A DNA stretch of 7,173 nucleotides, taken from the NCBI GenBank assembly GCA_029287555.1, contig JARFQX010000044.1, positions 1 to 7,173 of the forward strand, in the 5' to 3' direction. The DNA comes from Rubripirellula sp. (GTDB lineage Bacteria > Planctomycetota > Planctomycetia > Pirellulales > Pirellulaceae). This document shows positions 4,673-7,173 of the stretch, in pieces; position 1 is the stretch's first letter, and the number at the start of each line of letters is the position of its first letter. A program made the translations under genes and the position numbers. Below the pieces are notes generated by a model. It was not told where the DNA came from, made no database searches, and worked only from the letters and a program-made list of their open reading frames with translations.

Positions 4673-7173
4673 TTACAGCGACATCAGGTACTTCAGCAAT
4701 TCCAACTTCTCGCGATCGTTGAGCGTCTTGAGCAAGCCTTCGGGCATGAAGGAATTCTTGGAGATCCGAATCTCTTCGATGTCATCCTTAGCGATCGTGA
4801 CGGTGTTTGTGGCGGTTCGGATCGTGACGGCCGAATCCGTTTCGTTCTCAACCAGACCCGTCACGACGAGCCCTTGAATGGTCAATACGTTGCGGGCCTG
4901 GAAATCACGGCCGATCACTGCGTTGGGATCAAGGATGTTCTCGACGAGATAACCGACGCCCTTGAGTTGGCTACCGGCGATCTTCGGCGCGACCGTCAAG
5001 CCCTCGCTATTTCCTTGATGACACGCGGCGCAGAGCTTCTTGAAGTGCCCCGCGCCCGCCTGGGCACTATACGCCCAAAGAGGAGCCGTCTGGTAAAGGT
5101 CAACGAGCTCGACAATCTCCTTGCGCCGCTCTTCGGAGGATTGACCGAGGCTTCCCCACTGGATTGCCAATCGCTTGCGAAGTGCCGGATCACCGAGGTC
5201 ATCAATCTGTCGAGCGTGGAAGGCGGTCAGTTGATTTTCGGGAATGCTACCCGACTCGATCGCGTCCAACACCTGGTGGGCCCACCTTGCTCGGCTGACC
5301 AGTACTCCCATTGCCCCGGCTTGCAACGGCTCCGGCCAAGTCGAAAGGCGAGCGATCAGGGCGTCGGCGACTTTGGGATCGTCGAATCGGATCAGCATTG
5401 GGATCACGCGTGCGACCAGTGCTTCGTTGTCGAGTTGTGAGAGTAATGGTTCGAGGTTCTTGGGGCTGTCGTCGGCTTCCAGAATCGACACGGCTCGCAA
5501 CCGGGATGAGTCCTTCGAACGGCTGCTGTTCAGGATGCCCCGCATCCGATCGAACAGTGCCTGGTCACCGAACGAAGCCCCCAAAGATTCGGCAACTGCA
5601 CGAACGGAGGGCTCGTCCGAGCGGTAGAGTGCGTCGGCGTGGTCCGACCATCCAGCCGGTGCAGCGAGACCTCGCATCCCGCGCACCGCCAACTCCAGTA
5701 ATTCCAGATCGTGGAGCCGATCGCCCGCAGCGGAGGCAAAGAGTTGGCGTGCCAAGACGTCGCGGCCGTGTGGTGACATCTTCGCTACGTACCACCGAAT
5801 CATGTCGCGCAGCATGGGGACGCGAGTGTCCTTGGCCAACTGCAGGGCGTCTTCCAGCTTCGTGCCTTTGCACTTCGCGATGCCGTACCACAACAGCAAC
5901 GTCAACTCGCGATCGGTTTGAGTGTCCGCCCGACACGCAATCGCCGTCGCGATTGCCCAACCGATTTCTTCAGGCAGGCGAGCCGTGGCCGAGGCGAGGT
6001 AGCGGCGTACCAATAGCGAGGGATCCTCTTGACTCAATCGCTCCAAGGCGTCGGCGAGCTGCTTTGCCGGAAGAGACTCCACCGCAAGCTGCACGGCCCA
6101 CGCACGCACGAATTCGCTCGGGTCCGCAAACAGCTGCGTAGCCAATGGGGCATCCATGCCGCCGACCGCGTGCAGGGACCAGACAGCGCGGAGCCGCCGG
6201 TCAGCCAGCGGATGCTGCAACGCGACCTGGCGCAAACGCTCAACGCTGTCGGGTGAAAACCGGCCTGCGGCGGCTCGCTCATGCATCACCAGTCGCGCCG
6301 CCCGAACGTGCCACTCGTTCTGGTGAAGCTGGGCCTCGACAAGTTGTTCATCCGTTGCAGTCGAGTAGTCAACCGAGACGGGCCGATAGGTGTCGTCGTA
6401 CTGCATGCGGTAGATCCGCCCGTTGCCTCGGTCCCACTGCTCGACGTTTGGATTGTGGCAATGTCGTGGGTCATACCAATCACTGAGGTAGACCGCCCCA
6501 TCGGGCCCCACCTGGAGATCGACACCGATGTATTGAGGATCGCTACAGAACAGCATGTCGTACCCAGCATGCAGCGTTCGGTACCCGCCGGCCGCGCGAA
6601 CGTTCACTTGGTGGTTCATCTGATGCCCATGCAAGTTATGGGTGAACAGATGGTTTCGATACTCGGTGGGCCAGTTGTCGCCCAGGTAGATCATCGTGCC
6701 GACATGAGAGTGGCCTCCATAGACGGCGCGGGATCCCTGCTTGCCGGCTCCCCCCTCGCCATGTCCGTAACGGGCCGAAGCGAGCAGGAAATTTCGCATT
6801 TCGGGAAGATGAGGCGGAGCGACGGGGGAAACAAACGGCGCGTACCCACCATTGACCTGGTTCCAGTAGTGCCCGCCCTGCATCACGTGCGTCGTTGGCC
6901 CCCTGCCCCAGTAACTCCGGCAATGTGTCATCAAGAGTTGACCATAAAGGTCGTAATCAAGTCCCCACTGATTGCTTCCACCATGGGCAAAGACCTCGAA
7001 CTCGTGTCGCGTCGGATGATACCGCCAAACACCAGCGTTCAATGATTCTCGCTGGTTTTCCGGCGACCCCGGTTTGCCGATCCGCGAGCGATTGAAGACG
7101 CCTTGATTCCCGTAAAGCCAGCCATCGGGCCCCCAAAGAAAACTGTTCAGCGTTTCATGCGTGTCGGCGTGGC
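4673..7173 (-). CDS. PVC-type haem-binding CxxCH protein with membrane-bound dehydrogenase-like and HEAT-repeat domains (5' end cut off)
   Basis: The open frame runs off the right edge. From the first whole codon at 7171 there are 832 residues before TAA; an in-frame ATG at 7042 is internal, because conserved family sequence (LNSFLWGPDGWLYGNQGVFN) lies upstream of it. Visible residues about 1-255 are the end of a beta-propeller resembling the Pirellula/Verrucomicrobium membrane-bound dehydrogenase domain (TIGR02604), with GPDGWLYG, NAGVWRYHPTR, THNLHGHQMNH and VGPDGAVYLSDWYDPRH. About 280-690 is alpha-helical with HEAT-like repeats. The C terminus (about 700-832) is the PVC haem-binding domain (TIGR02603 type), with CAACH at 714-718 (bases 5018-5032) for covalent c-type haem and FMPEGL (M809 the likely distal ligand). 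Such proteins are exported and presumed to act in periplasmic or envelope-associated oxidation, perhaps of sugars; the substrate is unknown. A signal peptide would be in the missing part. Codon use resembles its neighbours. Confidence 0.95.
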   Translation of the reverse strand, partial: HADTHETLNSFLWGPDGWLYGNQGVFNRSRIGKPGSPENQRESLNAGVWRYHPTRHEFEVFAHGGSNQWGLDYDLYGQLLMTHCRSYWGRGPTTHVMQGGHYWNQVNGGYAPFVSPVAPPHLPEMRNFLLASARYGHGEGGAGKQGSRAVYGGHSHVGTMIYLGDNWPTEYRNHLFTHNLHGHQMNHQVNVRAAGGYRTLHAGYDMLFCSDPQYIGVDLQVGPDGAVYLSDWYDPRHCHNPNVEQWDRGNGRIYRMQYDDTYRPVSVDYSTATDEQLVEAQLHQNEWHVRAARLVMHERAAAGRFSPDSVERLRQVALQHPLADRRLRAVWSLHAVGGMDAPLATQLFADPSEFVRAWAVQLAVESLPAKQLADALERLSQEDPSLLVRRYLASATARLPEEIGWAIATAIACRADTQTDRELTLLLWYGIAKCKGTKLEDALQLAKDTRVPMLRDMIRWYVAKMSPHGRDVLARQLFASAAGDRLHDLELLELAVRGMRGLAAPAGWSDHADALYRSDEPSVRAVAESLGASFGDQALFDRMRGILNSSRSKDSSRLRAVSILEADDSPKNLEPLLSQLDNEALVARVIPMLIRFDDPKVADALIARLSTWPEPLQAGAMGVLVSRARWAHQVLDAIESGSIPENQLTAFHARQIDDLGDPALRKRLAIQWGSLGQSSEERRKEIVELVDLYQTAPLWAYSAQAGAGHFKKLCAACHQGNSEGLTVAPKIAGSQLKGVGYLVENILDPNAVIGRDFQARNVLTIQGLVVTGLVENETDSAVTIRTATNTVTIAKDDIEEIRISKNSFMPEGLLKTLNDREKLELLKYLMSL

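Noticed and set aside
4655..7045. Long plus-strand open frames (4655-5440, 5311-6141, 6281-7045) opposite the haem-binding protein gene
   Set aside because: They lie antisense to a gene with clear family motifs, have no recognisable domains and arise readily from GC-rich codon bias.
1..7173. CRISPR array, tRNA, insertion sequence or phage remnant
   Set aside because: No regularly spaced repeats, T-arm/anticodon arrangement, transposase motif or terminal inverted repeats with target duplications were seen.

Overview
The window looks like ordinary chromosome from a member of the Planctomycetota, probably of the Pirellulales type. The strongest evidence is the large gene at the right end. It encodes a protein with a dehydrogenase-like propeller, a HEAT-repeat region and a C-terminal CxxCH cytochrome domain, an architecture expanded in the Planctomycetes-Verrucomicrobia-Chlamydiae (PVC) group. 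The base composition is moderately GC-rich, and a small protein of a type I associate with planctomycetes lies beside glmS. The genus cannot be fixed from sequence alone.

All five supported genes lie on the minus strand, so transcription runs from right to left. In that order they are: a 3' fragment of a PVC-type haem-binding protein gene (4673 to the right edge); a small putative SAM-dependent methyltransferase (3710-4327); glmS (1459-3315); a 66-residue hypothetical protein (1178-1378); and a UDP-glucuronate 4-epimerase-like gene (1-970) that loses its last few codons at the left edge. The long plus-strand reading frames are antisense shadows of these genes.

The spacers are fairly long: 345, 394, 80 and 207 bases. 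They hold hairpins and short tandem duplications, but no tRNA, rRNA, insertion sequence, CRISPR array or convincing intrinsic terminator. The 394-base leader of glmS is the most structured, with C/G-run tracts, an inverted repeat, a palindrome and a mini-hairpin overlapping the Shine-Dalgarno sequence. glmS and the 66-residue gene downstream share an almost identical start-site motif (GGGAGNCCC, then five bases, then ATG), which the other genes lack.

Two genes fit one theme. GlmS makes glucosamine-6-phosphate, the entry to UDP-GlcNAc for peptidoglycan and lipopolysaccharide. The epimerase makes UDP-galacturonate for surface polysaccharide. The cytochrome-type protein and the methyltransferase have no evident link to that pathway. 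I found no clear new multi-gene system. The points most worth a second look are the shared start-site motif, the conserved-looking small protein and the structured glmS leader.
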